In this document: positions 36,851 to 47,865 of the stretch, in pieces
How the letters are laid out: each line of letters begins with the position of its first letter
How positions within the stretch are numbered: the stretch's first letter is position 1
Notes under the pieces: generated by a model
What the model saw: the letters and a program-made list of their open reading frames with translations, nothing else
Told to the model about the DNA's origin: nothing
Database searches by the model: none
From: Clostridium massiliamazoniense
GTDB taxonomy: Bacteria > Bacillota > Clostridia > Clostridiales > Clostridiaceae
Direction: 5' to 3'
DNA length: 64,000 nt
NCBI RefSeq assembly: GCF_001403635.1
Contig: NZ_LN879468.1
Span: 868,001 to 932,000 of the forward strand
Translations under genes and position numbers: made by a program

Positions 36851-39487
36851 CTATTTTACTAGGTTTTCTAAAACTTTACCTGCTTTTTCTAATGCATTAT
36901 CTATTTCTGATGGATTTTTTCCTCCTGCTTGAGCCATGTCAGGTCTTCCACCACCGCCACCTCCAACAACAGCAGCAACCTCTTTAATTAATTTCCCACA
37001 ATGTACACCTTTTTCTACAGCATTCTTAGTTGACATAACAACTAAATTAACTTTTCCATCAATTTCACTTGCTAGAACTACAACTCCAATATCTAATTTA
37101 TTTCTTATTTTATCACCTAAATCTCTTAGTGAATTTCCATCAATATCTTTAAGTGATGCTCTAACTAGTTTTACTCCGTTAATTTCTACTAAATTATTCA
37201 TTATGTCATCTTCAGCACCTTGAACTAATTTAGATTTTAATTCTGCAATTTCTTTTTCTTTATCTTTTAATTCATGGCCTAAAGCTTCAATTCTTGTTAC
37301 TAAATCTTTTTCACTACACTTTAATACTTTTGTAGCATCTTTTAATATTTTATTTTTGTTATCTATAAATTCTAAAGCAGCCATTCCTGTAACAGCTTCT
37401 ATTCTTCTAATTCCAGCTGCAACACCTGTTTCTGAAACTATTTTAAATATACCAATTTCTCCAGTGTTTCTTACATGTGTTCCTCCACAAAGTTCTTTAG
37501 AAAACTCACCAACAGAAACTACTCTAACTTTAGCTGCATATTTTTCATCAAATAAGCATATTGCTCCACTATTTTTAGCTTCATCTAAGCTCATTTCTTT
37601 AGTATCTACATCTAGAGTATCCATTATCTTTTTATTTACTATTTTTTCAACTTTATTTAAGTCTTCTTCTGATATAGCACTCATATTAGTAAAGTCAAAT
37701 CTTAATCTTTCAGCATCTACATAAGAACCTGATTGATTTACATGTTCTCCTAAAACTTCTCTTAAAGCTTCATGAAGCATATGAGTCGCTGTATGGTTTT
37801 TAGAAATAGCACTTCTTCTTAATCCATTTACAGTTAATTCAGCTTCTTCATTAACTTTTATAGTTCCTTCTGTAACTTTAATATAGTGAACAAATTTTCC
37901 ACCAACATTTTTCTTACAATCTAAAACCTTAGCAACACCAGTTTTAGTTGAAACTATACCGTTATCACCTATTTGTCCTCCCATTTCTGCATAGAAAGGA
38001 GTATTTTCAACAACTAAGAAACCTTCTTCACCTTCTGATAACTCTTCTTTGAAATCTTCTTCATTACCTAAAACTAATATCTTAGAAGTTAATTCTCTAG
38101 TTTCATATCCACCGAAAGTAGTTTCTATACTAGCATCTATTCTATTAACAGGTCCATCACTACCCATGTAGCTGCTTTCTCCTCTTGCACTTCTAGCTCT
38201 TTCTCTTTGAGCTTCCATTTCTCTGTTAAATCCATCTTTATCTATTGATAAACCTTTTTCTTCAACTATTTCCTCTGTTAATTCTAATGGGAATCCGTAA
38301 GTGTCATATAATTTGAAAGCTTTTTCTCCTGAAAGTTCTTTTTCTTTATTAGCTTCCATTTCTTCTATATAAGCTTTAAGTATTTCCATTCCTGAATCTA
38401 TAGTTTGGTTAAATCTTTCTTCTTCTAAGCTTATAACACTCTTTATCATTTCCTTATTAGCTTTTAGTTCTTCATAAGCTTCTCCATAATTATCAACTAT
38501 AACATCAACAATCTCACTTAAGAATAAACCTTTAACTCCTAAAGTTCTTCCGTGTCTTGCAGCTCTTCTTAATAATCTTCTTAGAACATATCCTCTACCT
38601 TCATTACTTGGTCTAACACCATCTGAAATAAGCATAGTTACGCTCTTTATATGGTCTGTTATTATTCTTAAAGAAACATCCTTTGCAGAATCTTCTCCAT
38701 ATTTTGAATTAGTTAACTCACAAACTTTAGATAAAATATGTTGAACAACATCTATTTCAAATATATTATCAACACCTTGCATTATAGTTGCTATTCTTTC
38801 AAGTCCCATACCTGTATCTATATTCTTTTGTTTTAATTCATTGTAATTACCATCTTCATCTTTTTCAAATTGAGTAAATACAAGGTTCCAGAATTCTACT
38901 ATTCTATCATTATCAGCTTCTCTTAAGAATTCTTCTGTTGTTTCTACTTTTCCTTCACCTCTATCAAAGTGAATTTCTGTACATGGTCCACATGGTCCAA
39001 CACCAATTTCCCAGAAGTTATCTTCTTTACCTAATCTAAATATTCTTGATGGGTCTACATCTGTTTTCGTAGTCCATATTTCATAAGCTTCATCATCATC
39101 TTGATATATAGTTACATATAATTTATCCTTTGGAATTTCTAATCTTTCTGTTATGAATTCCCAAGCCCATGGAATTATTTCATTTTTGAAGTAATCTCCA
39201 AAAGAGAAGTTTCCAAGCATTTCAAAGAATGTACCGTGTCTAGATGTTTTTCCTACGTTTTCGATATCACCTGTTCTTATACATTTTTGACATGTAGTTA
39301 TTCTAGTTTTTGGTGGAACTTCTAGACCTGTAAAATATGGTTTTAAAGGTGCCATTCCTGCATTTATAAGTAATAAACTATTATCATTTTTTGGTACTAA
39401 TGAGAATGATTTTAATCTTAAATGATCTTTTTCCTCAAAGAAGCTTAAATACTTTTCTCTTAGTTCATTTGTTCCTATAGATTTCAT
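36851..39487 (-). CDS. alaS: Alanyl-tRNA synthetase
   Basis: Charges tRNA-Ala and edits Ser/Gly mischarging. The 878 residues are full length. Class II catalytic core begins [14 protein letters not shown]. The editing domain has [16 protein letters not shown] and CGGTH, which bind zinc. The C-terminal C-Ala domain ends with glycine-rich [22 protein letters not shown] precedes the ATG. Expression is controlled by an alanine T-box about 230 bases upstream; repeat copy B lies between T-box and start. Confidence 0.97.
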   Translation of the reverse strand: MKSIGTNELREKYLSFFEEKDHLRLKSFSLVPKNDNSLLLINAGMAPLKPYFTGLEVPPKTRITTCQKCIRTGDIENVGKTSRHGTFFEMLGNFSFGDYFKNEIIPWAWEFITERLEIPKDKLYVTIYQDDDEAYEIWTTKTDVDPSRIFRLGKEDNFWEIGVGPCGPCTEIHFDRGEGKVETTEEFLREADNDRIVEFWNLVFTQFEKDEDGNYNELKQKNIDTGMGLERIATIMQGVDNIFEIDVVQHILSKVCELTNSKYGEDSAKDVSLRIITDHIKSVTMLISDGVRPSNEGRGYVLRRLLRRAARHGRTLGVKGLFLSEIVDVIVDNYGEAYEELKANKEMIKSVISLEEERFNQTIDSGMEILKAYIEEMEANKEKELSGEKAFKLYDTYGFPLELTEEIVEEKGLSIDKDGFNREMEAQRERARSARGESSYMGSDGPVNRIDASIETTFGGYETRELTSKILVLGNEEDFKEELSEGEEGFLVVENTPFYAEMGGQIGDNGIVSTKTGVAKVLDCKKNVGGKFVHYIKVTEGTIKVNEEAELTVNGLRRSAISKNHTATHMLHEALREVLGEHVNQSGSYVDAERLRFDFTNMSAISEEDLNKVEKIVNKKIMDTLDVDTKEMSLDEAKNSGAICLFDEKYAAKVRVVSVGEFSKELCGGTHVRNTGEIGIFKIVSETGVAAGIRRIEAVTGMAALEFIDNKNKILKDATKVLKCSEKDLVTRIEALGHELKDKEKEIAELKSKLVQGAEDDIMNNLVEINGVKLVRASLKDIDGNSLRDLGDKIRNKLDIGVVVLASEIDGKVNLVVMSTKNAVEKGVHCGKLIKEVAAVVGGGGGGRPDMAQAGGKNPSEIDNALEKAGKVLENLVK

Positions 39488-39508
39488 TTTAATATCCCTC
39501 CATGAATT

Positions 39509-39642
39509 AATCTGATAACTAGTGTCTTATAATACTCCAGCCTTTTATAAGCTAGAGACAAATAAACACACGTCCCTAGATAACTTCCACTAAAATTCAG
39601 ATAGAGTTTTGGCTCTAATTGAATTAAGCCTTAGTTTATCTC
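39509..39642 (-). repeat. Dispersed structured repeat, copy B, in the alaS leader
   Basis: 134 bp between the T-box terminator and the alaS start codon, so it is transcribed only when the T-box reads through. It has the family blocks TGTTTAT, GGAGTATTATAAG and CTAGTTATCAGAT on the minus strand. Its middle stem is GTGT/ACAC against GAGGCT/AGCCTC in copy D. Confidence 0.75.
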
Positions 39643-39712
39643 GCAGCCAACAATATTATCTTCTTTTGTAAATTTAAATATTGCTAAGCCTTTTAAAGTA
39701 ATTTTAATATAA

Positions 39713-39917
39713 AAAAAGCCCCCAATCCCTAGTAAGGGACGAAAGCTGTTATTCCGCGGTACCACCCTAATTATGTATAAAAAATACATCACTTAATGTT
39801 ATATAGCTCCAAGACAGCTTCAATAAATTTTCTAAGAAGTTTTCACCAGCCACTCCCTCTCTGAATAGAAAGATTTTATTTACTAATTCTTATCATAGCT
39901 TAAATATTAAATTATAC
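39713..39917 (-). ncRNA. T-box riboswitch (alanine) controlling alaS
   Basis: The T-box core GGGTGGTACCGCGGAATAAC is exact on the minus strand (about 39748-39770) and is followed by a terminator ending in a run of Ts (39711-39720). Stem I can be drawn as AGCT/AGCT and AAGA/TCTT below, TAAAT/ATTTA above, leaving a specifier loop TTGAAGCTG. The codon GCT (39820-39818) in it specifies alanine, matching the gene. A GTGGCTGGTGAAAA segment matches the apical stem I region. Uncharged tRNA-Ala would favour antitermination. Confidence 0.93.
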
Positions 39918-39923
39918 AAAAAT

Positions 39924-39952
39924 TATAAAAAATATTTTAATTGCTGTCAACC
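39924..39952 (-). promoter_or_regulatory. Sigma-A promoter of the T-box/alaS operon
   Basis: Consensus TTGACA (39952-39947), 17-bp spacer and TATAAT (39929-39924). The -35 lies next to the stop codon of the preceding gene. Confidence 0.85.
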
Positions 39953-39953
39953 A

Positions 39954-40985
39954 TTAGAAACAATAATAGTCTAAATCATCATATAAAACCTTAATAATTA
40001 TTGCTATAGGTATTATTAATATCATTCCTAATATACCACCTATTTTTTCTCCTATAAGAAGTAATATTATAATAGTAAGAGGATGCATGCTTATACTATT
40101 AGCTGTAATTTTAGGTGCTAATATATTCCCTTCTATTTGTTGTATTATTATAAAAACTATAAATACAGAAATAACTTTAGAAGGTCCATCTATTAAAGCA
40201 ACTAAAATAGCTGGTATCATTCCTAACACTGGTCCAAAGTAAGGAATAATATTAAGAATTCCATTTATTAAGGATAATACTAAAGCAAATCTAACATCTA
40301 TTACAAACAACCCTAGAAAACTTAAAGCTGCTATTACTAAGCATAACACTCCCTGCCCTAAAACATATTTTCCTAATATTCTATCTATATCCTTTGCTAT
40401 AGATCTTATAATATCTCTCTTATGACTAGGAATTAGATTTTCTAATTTATTGTTTATTAATGAGCTTTCAACTAAAAAATAATAACTTACAATAGGTACT
40501 ACTGCTAAAGCAATTATATTTTCAATTAAAGCCAATGAACCATAAAAAACTTTTATTGATAAATTCTTTATCATTAAATTTATTTTTTCTCCAAATTGAG
40601 CATTTATTATTTCATAAAAGGTCTCTTTTCTCAAATTAAATTTATCAAGAATACTTTGAAGTGCTAATTCAAAAGCATCTAATAAATCTTGTAAATTTAA
40701 ACTTTCACTTAATATTCTAGGTATTAATAAAGAGAAAATAGCTACAAAAAATAATATAACAATTAAAATTATGGATATAGCTACTAATCTTTTATTTAGT
40801 TGTGTTTTATTTAATATACAACAGTATAAAGGTCTTAAAGCATAAGCTATTATAAAGGAACATAAAATTACTAATAATACTTCTTTTATAAATTCTATTT
40901 TGTATATTAGAAAGAATATTCCTATAAAAGATATAATAAAAAAAATATATTTGGCTATTTTGTATAAATCTAATTTTTTAAGCAT
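39954..40985 (-). CDS. AI-2E family (UPF0118/YrrI) transporter
   Basis: 343-residue membrane protein with about seven to eight hydrophobic segments and the family pattern: two N-terminal helix pairs, a soluble middle part (about 90-160) and a conserved C-terminal half including VPIVSYYFLVE and GILNIIPYFGPVLGMIPA. Family members export varied small molecules; an AI-2 role is proven for few, so the substrate is unknown. The start overlaps the preceding PRC-barrel gene by eight bases. Confidence 0.85.
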   Translation of the reverse strand: MLKKLDLYKIAKYIFFIISFIGIFFLIYKIEFIKEVLLVILCSFIIAYALRPLYCCILNKTQLNKRLVAISIILIVILFFVAIFSLLIPRILSESLNLQDLLDAFELALQSILDKFNLRKETFYEIINAQFGEKINLMIKNLSIKVFYGSLALIENIIALAVVPIVSYYFLVESSLINNKLENLIPSHKRDIIRSIAKDIDRILGKYVLGQGVLCLVIAALSFLGLFVIDVRFALVLSLINGILNIIPYFGPVLGMIPAILVALIDGPSKVISVFIVFIIIQQIEGNILAPKITANSISMHPLTIIILLLIGEKIGGILGMILIIPIAIIIKVLYDDLDYYCF

Positions 40986-41463
40986 CTTTTTCTCTCCATA
41001 TACTATGAGGTAAAGATTTTAATTCTACTTCATCTTTTCCTAAGTAAAGAATATTTCGTTTACCAAGAACGCTATTTTGAAGAAGAAATATATCTTTTCC
41101 TTTTATGAATTTATAAAAAAATCCTTTTGACCCAATCATAGCTAAAATTTTAAAATTCTTATCAACTATTAAATCTTCTATATTTCCTATAGTTTTTCCC
41201 ATAGTATTTATAATATTAAAGCCTTTTATATCACTGAACTTTAACCCCTCATAAACTGATATTTTATCTACAACAATTGTATCACCAAATATTATTATAT
41301 CTTCTATAGAGAAAAAATTTTTTTTAGATAAAAACTTTTTAGGCATTATAAATCCTAAAACATTTTTCTCATAATAATCTATAGCTATATCTTCTACTTC
41401 ACCTATTTTTCTTCCTGACTTATCAAAAACCTCTAGAGCTTTTAAATTTTTAAGCCTATACAA
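40978..41463 (-). CDS. PRC-barrel domain protein (YrrD-like)
   Basis: About 161 residues with two PRC-barrel repeats (LKALEVFDKSGRKIGEVEDI near 7-26 and IKGFNIINTMGKTIGNIEDL near 80-99). Function unknown; orthologues sit between mnmA and alaS. TTG at 41463 (MYRLKNLKAL) is preferred because GGAAGGGG lies seven bases upstream; an earlier TTG at 41481 would overlap that site. It is coupled to the transporter gene by an overlap. Confidence 0.8.
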   Translation of the reverse strand: MYRLKNLKALEVFDKSGRKIGEVEDIAIDYYEKNVLGFIMPKKFLSKKNFFSIEDIIIFGDTIVVDKISVYEGLKFSDIKGFNIINTMGKTIGNIEDLIVDKNFKILAMIGSKGFFYKFIKGKDIFLLQNSVLGKRNILYLGKDEVELKSLPHSIWREKDA

Positions 41464-41543
41464 AGCTTTCACCCCTTCCAATTTAAGCTTAGTATTTGCT
41501 ATTCTTTGTAAATTAATTCAGTATTTATTTAATTTATAAAAAA

Positions 41544-41574
41544 AATTAGAGATAATTTAAAATTACCTCTAATT
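41544..41574 (-). terminator. Terminator after mnmA
   Basis: Inverted repeat AATTAGAG/CTCTAATT with a T-run of eight on the minus strand. It ends the iscR-iscS-iscU-mnmA unit. Confidence 0.75.
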
Positions 41575-41621
41575 AAAATAATTAAAATAATTAAAATATT
41601 TTTATTAATTTAAATTATAAA

Positions 41622-42701
41622 TTAAGCTAGGTTTTCTATTATTCCTCCACCTAAAACATAATTTCCATTATAAAATACAACTGATTGTCCTTTAGTTATA
41701 GCTCTTTGCTTTTCTTTGAAAGATACCTTTACTCTACCATCTTCTAAAAGTGTTGCCACTGCTGGTTGTGGTTTTGCTGAATATCTTATTTTAGCTTCAA
41801 GCTCTACTGGTCCTTTTGTTAAATCTAAATCTATATAATTTAAATCCTTACATATTAAATCAGTTTTAAATATGTCTTCTTCTGGCCCAACAACAACTTC
41901 ATTTCTTATAGGATCAATAGAAGTTACAAATACAGGTCTTCCTAATGCAAGGCCTAAACCTTTTCTTTGTCCTATAGTATAGTAAACAATACCTTTATGT
42001 TTACCTAATATATGTCCTTCTTTATCTACAAAGTTCCCCTCTTTAACTTTTCCTGGGGCTGCTTCTGTAATATATCTACCATGATTATTATCTGTTACAA
42101 AGCAAATTTCCTCACTGTCTTTTTTATTATGTACAGCAAGACCAATTTCCTTAGCTATTTCTCTAATTCTATCCTTAGTATATTCACCACAAGGCATTAG
42201 AGTATGTGCAAGTTGTTCTTGAGTCATATTATATAAGGCATAAGTTTGGTCTTTCTTATCATCATCTGATTTTACTAGAACATACTTATCTCCCTTTTTT
42301 TCTATTTTAGCATAATGTCCTGTAGCCACATATTCTGCACCAATACCCTTAGCTTTCATAAGTAACTCATCAAACTTTAAGTATTTATTACATGCTATAC
42401 ATGGATTAGGAGTATTCCCTGCTAAATATTCCTCTACAAAATAGTCTATTACATTTCTTTTGAAACTATCTCTGAAATTTAAAACATAAAAAGGTATACC
42501 AATCTTATCAGCAACCCTTCTTGCATCATCAACAGCTGAAAGTGAACAACATCCACCTTCTCTTTCTTCATATTCTTTATCACTTTGCCAAATTTGCATA
42601 GTGACACCTATAACGTCATATCCTTGTTCCTTTAAAAGATAAGCAGCGACGGAGCTATCTACTCCGCCACTCATACCTATAACAACTTTTTTCTTATTCA
42701 C
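41622..42701 (-). CDS. mnmA: tRNA-specific 2-thiouridylase MnmA
   Basis: Adds sulfur to C2 of U34 in tRNA-Glu, -Gln and -Lys using ATP and persulfide sulfur from a cysteine desulfurase. The 359 residues have the PP-loop [15 protein letters not shown] (9-23), the first catalytic Cys in NPCIACN (about 102) and the second in DSEEICFV (about 200). It is last in the iscR-iscS-iscU operon, so IscS is the probable sulfur donor. Confidence 0.96.
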   Translation of the reverse strand: MNKKKVVIGMSGGVDSSVAAYLLKEQGYDVIGVTMQIWQSDKEYEEREGGCCSLSAVDDARRVADKIGIPFYVLNFRDSFKRNVIDYFVEEYLAGNTPNPCIACNKYLKFDELLMKAKGIGAEYVATGHYAKIEKKGDKYVLVKSDDDKKDQTYALYNMTQEQLAHTLMPCGEYTKDRIREIAKEIGLAVHNKKDSEEICFVTDNNHGRYITEAAPGKVKEGNFVDKEGHILGKHKGIVYYTIGQRKGLGLALGRPVFVTSIDPIRNEVVVGPEEDIFKTDLICKDLNYIDLDLTKGPVELEAKIRYSAKPQPAVATLLEDGRVKVSFKEKQRAITKGQSVVFYNGNYVLGGGIIENLA

Positions 42702-42722
42702 TTAATAAATCACCCTTTTAAA

Positions 42723-43157
42723 TTAGTTTCCGTGTACTTCTTCATGGATAGTGTGTGAATGTTCATCTAAGTCTCTTGGCTCTAAACCTTTTTTAACTCT
42801 GTAATCATTGATTGCTTTATGTATAGCTTCTTCTGCTAATACTGAACAGTGCATTTTAACTGGTGGAAGTCCATCTAAAGCTTCTGCAACAGCCTTATTT
42901 GTTAATTCCCAAGCTTCATCTACTGATTTACCTTTGATTAATTCAGTTGCCATACTTGAAGATGCTATAGCTGATCCACATCCATAAGTTTCAAATTTAA
43001 CGTCTCTTATTATTTCATTATCATCAATATCAAGATATATTCTCATTATATCTCCACATTTAGCATTTCCAACTTCACCAATTCCTGATGCGTTTTCAAT
43101 TTCTCCTACGTTTCTTGGGTTTTTGAAATGGTCCATAACTTTTTCACTGTATATCAT
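42723..43157 (-). CDS. iscU: Iron-sulfur cluster scaffold IscU/NifU
   Basis: 144-residue scaffold with the three cluster-ligand cysteines (AKCGD near 35, YGCGSA near 61, HCSVLAEEA near 104). It begins with MIYSEKVMDHFKNPRNVGE. The C-terminal His/Glu-rich tail (LDEHSHTIHEEVHGN) is a minor extension. It starts two bases after iscS; its Shine-Dalgarno GGAG lies in the last iscS codons. Confidence 0.95.
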   Translation of the reverse strand: MIYSEKVMDHFKNPRNVGEIENASGIGEVGNAKCGDIMRIYLDIDDNEIIRDVKFETYGCGSAIASSSMATELIKGKSVDEAWELTNKAVAEALDGLPPVKMHCSVLAEEAIHKAINDYRVKKGLEPRDLDEHSHTIHEEVHGN

Positions 43158-43159
43158 AA

Positions 43160-44350
43160 TTACTTATCTCCTTTTTCTTTTAAATGATTTTTCCATAATG
43201 GTGACATGCTTCTTAATCTTGCTATGATTGGTTCTAATGCATCGATTACGAAATCTACATCTTCTTCTGTAGTTGCATCACCTAAGCTTAATCTTAAAGA
43301 TCCGTGTGCTATTTCATGAGGTCTTCCGATTGCTAAAAGTACGTGTGATGGATCTAGAGAACCTGATGTACAAGCACTTCCACTTGAAGCACAAATGCCT
43401 TCAAAATCTAATGAAAGTAATATTCCTTCACCTTCTATAAATTCAAAACATACATTTACGTTACCAGGTAGTCTTTTATCTCCTTCTGGTCCATTAAGTA
43501 ATGTATATGGTATTCTTTCAGTTAAACCTTTTATAAGCTTATCTCTTAAAGCTGAAATTCTCTTTGAATTTTCTTCTAAGTTTTCTGTTGCTAATTCTAT
43601 AGCTTTTCCAAGACCTACTATAGCTGGTGTATTTTCTGTTCCTGCTCTTCTAGCTCTTTCTTGAGCTCCTCCATGAATAAGGTTATCTATTCTTATACCT
43701 TTTCTTACATATAAAGCACCTACACCTTTTGGTCCATAGAATTTATGACCAGATAATGATAATAAGTCAATGTTCATATCTTTAACATCTACTTTTACAT
43801 TACCTACAGCTTGAACTGCATCTGTATGGAATATTATTTTCTTTTCTCTACAGATTTCTCCAATTTCTTTTATAGGTTGAATTGTTCCTATTTCATTATT
43901 TGCAAACATTATTGAAACTAATATAGTAGTATCTTTTATAGCGTTTTTAAGGTCTTCTAATCTTACAAAACCTTTATCATCAACATCTAAATAAGTTACT
44001 TCAAACCCATTCTTCTCTAAATATTCACAAGTATGTAACACTGCATGGTGTTCTATTTTGGATGTTATTATATGATTACCTTTTTTCTTGTTAGCATTAG
44101 CTACACCTTTTATAGCCCAGTTATCACTTTCAGATCCACCATTAGTAAAGTAAACCTCGCTGCTATGACAATTTAAAGCTTTAGCAACTCTATCTCTTGC
44201 TGTTGCTATTGCAGCTTGATTTCCTCTTGAAATTTCATAAAATGATGATGGATTACCGAACTTTTCTGTAAAGTAAGGTAGCATTTCTTCTAAAACCTCT
44301 GGCTTTACATAAGTAGTTGCTGCATGGTCCATATATATTGTTTTTTGCAT
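43160..44350 (-). CDS. iscS: Cysteine desulfurase IscS/NifS
   Basis: PLP enzyme that takes sulfur from cysteine for Fe-S clusters and tRNA thiolation. About 396 residues from the ATG at 44350 ([13 protein letters not shown]), which AGGAG precedes by eight bases; a GTG three codons earlier is less likely. The PLP lysine is in [12 protein letters not shown] and the persulfide cysteine in [18 protein letters not shown]. It serves both iscU and mnmA downstream. Confidence 0.95.
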   Translation of the reverse strand: MQKTIYMDHAATTYVKPEVLEEMLPYFTEKFGNPSSFYEISRGNQAAIATARDRVAKALNCHSSEVYFTNGGSESDNWAIKGVANANKKKGNHIITSKIEHHAVLHTCEYLEKNGFEVTYLDVDDKGFVRLEDLKNAIKDTTILVSIMFANNEIGTIQPIKEIGEICREKKIIFHTDAVQAVGNVKVDVKDMNIDLLSLSGHKFYGPKGVGALYVRKGIRIDNLIHGGAQERARRAGTENTPAIVGLGKAIELATENLEENSKRISALRDKLIKGLTERIPYTLLNGPEGDKRLPGNVNVCFEFIEGEGILLSLDFEGICASSGSACTSGSLDPSHVLLAIGRPHEIAHGSLRLSLGDATTEEDVDFVIDALEPIIARLRSMSPLWKNHLKEKGDK

Positions 44351-44383
44351 TGAACTCACTCCTAATTTTTATGTTTATTAAAA

Positions 44384-44839
44384 CTATATTTGCTTAATTT
44401 GCAATTTTTCATTTTCTATTCTTTCATTTTCTATTCTCTCAGCGTCATCTATTATATCTTGTAGAGTCACTGATTCCATTACTTCATCTATGCTATTTTT
44501 GATTTTTTCCCATAATAGCTTAGTTGCACAGCAATCTATTCTATCACAAGTTACACCTTCTAAGCATTCAGCTATCTCTATTGGCCCTTCTAGTACTTCC
44601 ATAATATCAGCTACTGTTATTTCTTCAGGGGCTCTATTTAGAACATAACCACCTTGCGCTCCTCTTATACTTCTTATAAGTTTCGCTTTTCTTAAAGAAC
44701 TAAATAACTGCTCTAAATAATAATCAGAAATATTTTGCCTTTGAGATATAGCTTTTATTGACACAGGTTTTTCACCATAATTTATGGCTAAATCAACCAT
44801 TGCCTTTACTCCATATTTACCTTTTGTTGATAGTTTCAT
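44384..44839 (-). CDS. iscR: Rrf2-family regulator IscR
   Basis: 151-residue winged-helix regulator (MKLSTKGKYGVKAMVDLA, ISDYYLEQLFSSLRKAKLIRS). Cysteines in CLEGVTCDRIDCC (about 92-104) match the Fe-S ligands of IscR. CymR, the cysteine regulator of the same family, lacks that set. Heading the isc operon supports IscR. The promoter just upstream contains repeated motifs that could be its operator. Confidence 0.88.
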   Translation of the reverse strand: MKLSTKGKYGVKAMVDLAINYGEKPVSIKAISQRQNISDYYLEQLFSSLRKAKLIRSIRGAQGGYVLNRAPEEITVADIMEVLEGPIEIAECLEGVTCDRIDCCATKLLWEKIKNSIDEVMESVTLQDIIDDAERIENERIENEKLQIKQI

Positions 44840-44887
44840 TTCTTCACCCCCGACAATGCCGACTAAAATACTAAACTTTACATTACT

Positions 44888-44916
44888 ATATTATCAAATC
44901 AGAGTATTATTGTCAA
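44888..44916 (-). promoter_or_regulatory. Sigma-A promoter of the isc operon
   Basis: Consensus TTGACA (44916-44911) and TAATAT (44893-44888), 17-bp spacer. Downstream, between -10 and start codon, GTCGG occurs twice nine bases apart, the second overlapping the GGGGG ribosome site; TTTAGTATTTTAGTC lies between. These are candidate IscR sites. Confidence 0.75.
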
Positions 44917-44929
44917 CTATATAATACAT

Positions 44930-46188
44930 TTATTTTTTTAATATGTTATCCCAATAGTTCTTTAAACTACTTTCATACTTATTATTTTGTGGTTTATAGT
45001 ATACTTTATTCTTAATGTTACTAGGTAAATATTCCTGTTTAACATAATTATTTTCAAAATTATGAGGATATTTATATCCTTCCACACCTAATTTCTTAGC
45101 TCCTTCATAATGACAATCCTTTAAATGCATAGGTACATCTCCTACATCTAATCTATCTAAATCTGAAAGGGCTTCCTCTATTGCCAATACAGCACTATTT
45201 GATTTAGGTAGTGTTGCCAAATATATAACTAAATCTGAAAGAATTATACGTCCTTCAGGCAATCCTACCTTTAAGACTAAGTCTATGGCATTATTGGTTA
45301 TAGTTAATGCATTAGGGTGAGCAAGACCTATATCTTCTGCTGCTATTATAGCAAGTCTTCTTATTATACTATCTAAATTCCCACCTTTTATAAGTCTAGC
45401 TAAATAATGAACTGATGCATTGGGATCACTACCTCTTATACTTTTTTGAAAAGCACTTAATAAATTATAATAATCATCACCAGATGAATCACTTTTTAAA
45501 TTACTTTGATTTAGCTTTTCTACAAGTTCTGTAGTATTAAATTTCCTTTATTTAAAATAGTTTTTACAGCTAATTCTAATATAGTGTAAGCTTTTCTTAT
45601 ATCACCTTGTGATATATAAGATATATATTCAATAGCATCATCATTTGCAGATATATTATACCCATCATTTTGTAGCTTATCTACAGCTTTTTTCAGCCCT
45701 TTTACTATATGTTCTTTTTCTAGAGGCTTAAAAACAAATATATTACATCTACTTAATATAGCCTTATGTATATAAAAATATGGATTTTCTGTTGTACTAG
45801 CTATTAAAGTTATTCGTCCATCTTCTATAAACTCCAAAAGAGATTGTTGCTGCTTTTTGTTAAAATGTTGTATTTCATCTACATAAAGAAGCACTCCATT
45901 ATAATTTAAAAGATTATCTAAATCATTAACTATATCATGTATATCTTTTACAGAAGCTGTGGTTGCATTTATTTTATAGAACCTTTTATCTGTATAATTT
46001 GATATAATATTTGCTAGTGTTGTTTTTCCTGTTCCTGGTGGTCCATAAAAAATAGAATTCATAATCATCTTATTTTCTAAAAGATTTTTTATTGGTGTAT
46101 TCTCTCCAATTATATGTTCCTGTCCTACCATATCTTCAATTACAGAAGGTCTCATTATTTCTGCAAGAGGTTTTATATCTATCACCAC
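44930..46188 (-). pseudogene. rarA: rarA/mgsA (replication-associated recombination ATPase), frameshifted
   Basis: AAA+ clamp-loader-like ATPase acting at stalled forks. The N-terminal part (46188 to about 45536) has Walker A YGPPGTGKTT, Walker B LLYVDEIQHFNK and sensor STTENP, then runs into a stop after NKGNLILQNL. The next frame continues the same protein without a gap (TTELVEKLNQSN..., GSDPNASVHYLARL, AAEDIGLAHPNA, LPEGRIILSD, then the C-terminus to 44930). One inserted base near 45535 would restore an open frame of about 419 residues, the normal length. The start is GTG. Either a real frameshift or a sequence error. Confidence 0.85.
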
Positions 46189-46269
46189 TCTTTCAAAGTA
46201 TATCAGAATACTTATATTTTACTACTCATTTAATTTAATGCCTAGTGCTTTCCTATGATTTAAATAAAA

Positions 46270-46304
46270 AAAATAGATAACTATTAAAAATAATTATCTA
46301 TTTT
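46270..46304 (-). terminator. Terminator after pdp
   Basis: Inverted repeat AAAATAGATAA/TTATCTATTTT, T-run on the minus strand. Confidence 0.8.
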
Positions 46305-46323
46305 TTGAAAAAATTCAAAAATA

Positions 46324-47625
46324 TTATCTTATTATATCATAAATTAATGGAATTTCATCAAAGCTTTGAGAAATCTCATAATTTTTTATTATCTTTTCTA
46401 CTGCTTTTTCACCTAAAGCCATATCATTAGCATGAACATAAGCTAATATATCACCAGCTTCTACTTTGTCTCCTCTTTTCTTACCTAACACTATTCCAAC
46501 AGCTAAGTCTATTATACTTTCCTTAGTAGCTCTTCCAGCTCCAAGTTCCATAGCAATTAATCCCATATTTTCTGAATGTATTTTACTTATAAAGCCTGAT
46601 TCCTTAGCTCTTACTTCTAATACATATTTTGCTTTAGGGAATTTACTTGTATCATCTATAACTGATATATCCCCACCTTGTGCAGCAACAAATTCCTTTA
46701 ATTTTGCAAGAGCTGTTCCTTTATTTACTGTTTCCATAAGCATAGCTTTAGCTTCTTCTGTATCTTTAGCCTTTCCAGCTAAAACAACCATATTAGAACC
46801 TAATTCTAAAGCTAATTCTAATAAATCCTTTGGTCCATTTCCTTTTAAAGTTTCAATAGCCTCTTCTACTTCTAGAGCATTTCCTATTGCAAAACCTAAA
46901 GGTTGATCCATATCTGATATTACAGCCACTGTTTTTCTTCCAACATGTGTTCCTATTGAAACCATTTCCTTAGCTAAAAGCTTAGCATCTTCTGGAGTTT
47001 TCATAAATGCTCCATCTCCAACTTTAACATCTAAAACTATAGCATCTGCTCCTGCAGCTATTTTCTTACTCATTATACTTGATGCTATTAAAGATACATT
47101 ATCAACAGTTGCTGTAACATCTCTTAAAGCATAAAGTTTTTTATCAGCAGGTGCTAAATCTCCTGTTTGTCCACCTACTGCTAATTTTATAGTATTAACA
47201 TTTTCTATAAACTTTTCTTTAGGCATTTCCACTGAGAAACCTTTAAAACTTTCTAATTTATCTATAGTTCCTCCTGTATGACCAAGTCCTCTTCCTGACA
47301 TTTTTGCTACAGGTATACCAAGTGCTGCAACCATAGGTCCTAAAACAAGAGTTGTTGTATCTCCAACACCACCTGTTGAATGTTTATCCACTTTAATACC
47401 TTCAATTTCTTTTAAATCTAAAACATCTCCTGAATTAACCATAGCCATAGTTAAATCAGCAGTTTCTCTACTATTCATTTTATTAAAAAATAATGCCATC
47501 AATAAAGCTGATACTTGATAATCTGGTATATTTCCATTTGAATAATTCTCTATAAAATAATTTATTTCTTCTGTACTTAATTCCTCACCATGTCTTTTCT
47601 TTAATATTAGATCATACATTCTCAT
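46324..47625 (-). CDS. pdp: Pyrimidine-nucleoside phosphorylase
   Basis: Splits uridine, thymidine and deoxyuridine with phosphate into base and (deoxy)ribose-1-phosphate. The 433 residues have [16 protein letters not shown] (phosphate site, near 80-95), [16 protein letters not shown] and [17 protein letters not shown]. The length fits Pdp; thymidine-specific DeoA is similar, so naming between pdp and deoA is by Firmicute convention. GGAGG precedes the ATG and a sigma-A promoter is nearby. Confidence 0.92.
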   Translation of the reverse strand: MRMYDLILKKRHGEELSTEEINYFIENYSNGNIPDYQVSALLMALFFNKMNSRETADLTMAMVNSGDVLDLKEIEGIKVDKHSTGGVGDTTTLVLGPMVAALGIPVAKMSGRGLGHTGGTIDKLESFKGFSVEMPKEKFIENVNTIKLAVGGQTGDLAPADKKLYALRDVTATVDNVSLIASSIMSKKIAAGADAIVLDVKVGDGAFMKTPEDAKLLAKEMVSIGTHVGRKTVAVISDMDQPLGFAIGNALEVEEAIETLKGNGPKDLLELALELGSNMVVLAGKAKDTEEAKAMLMETVNKGTALAKLKEFVAAQGGDISVIDDTSKFPKAKYVLEVRAKESGFISKIHSENMGLIAMELGAGRATKESIIDLAVGIVLGKKRGDKVEAGDILAYVHANDMALGEKAVEKIIKNYEISQSFDEIPLIYDIIR

Positions 47626-47662
47626 AGTTCTGCCTCCAATTTCTGATAACCTTTACAAAATA

Positions 47663-47691
47663 ATTCTATCAAAAAATAATGTTGTTTTCAA
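47663..47691 (-). promoter_or_regulatory. Sigma-A-type promoter of pdp
   Basis: TTGAAA (47691-47686), 17-bp spacer, TAGAAT (47668-47663), about 40 bp before the start codon. Confidence 0.6.
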
Positions 47692-47793
47692 CTTTCCCTC
47701 CCTTTATTAACAATTATTTATCAATAATTCACTTTTTGTTCATCTATTTTTTATATTTTAAAGCTTTTCTTATATTTAATATAAATAAAAAAT

Positions 47794-47852
47794 AAAGAAC
47801 TGTATCGAAATTAAATAACTAAAAGTTTATCTAAATTTTGATGCAATTCTTT
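47794..47852 (-). terminator. Long imperfect terminator after the xerD-like gene
   Basis: AAAGAATTGCATCAAAATT pairs with AATTTCGATACAGTTCTTT over 19 positions with two mismatches and one G-U, then TATTTTTTATTT on the minus strand. Confidence 0.6.
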
Positions 47853-47865
47853 ACTTTTTTGCTAT

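Noticed and set aside
36936..37724. Two plus-strand open frames opposite alaS
   Set aside because: Antisense shadows of a strongly conserved gene, no Shine-Dalgarno and no family features. The same applies to the other plus-strand frames opposite minus-strand genes.
41575..41610. Tandem AAAATAATT-like repeats after mnmA
   Set aside because: Short low-complexity AT sequence next to a terminator; no regular array and no spacer structure, so not CRISPR or a meaningful satellite.
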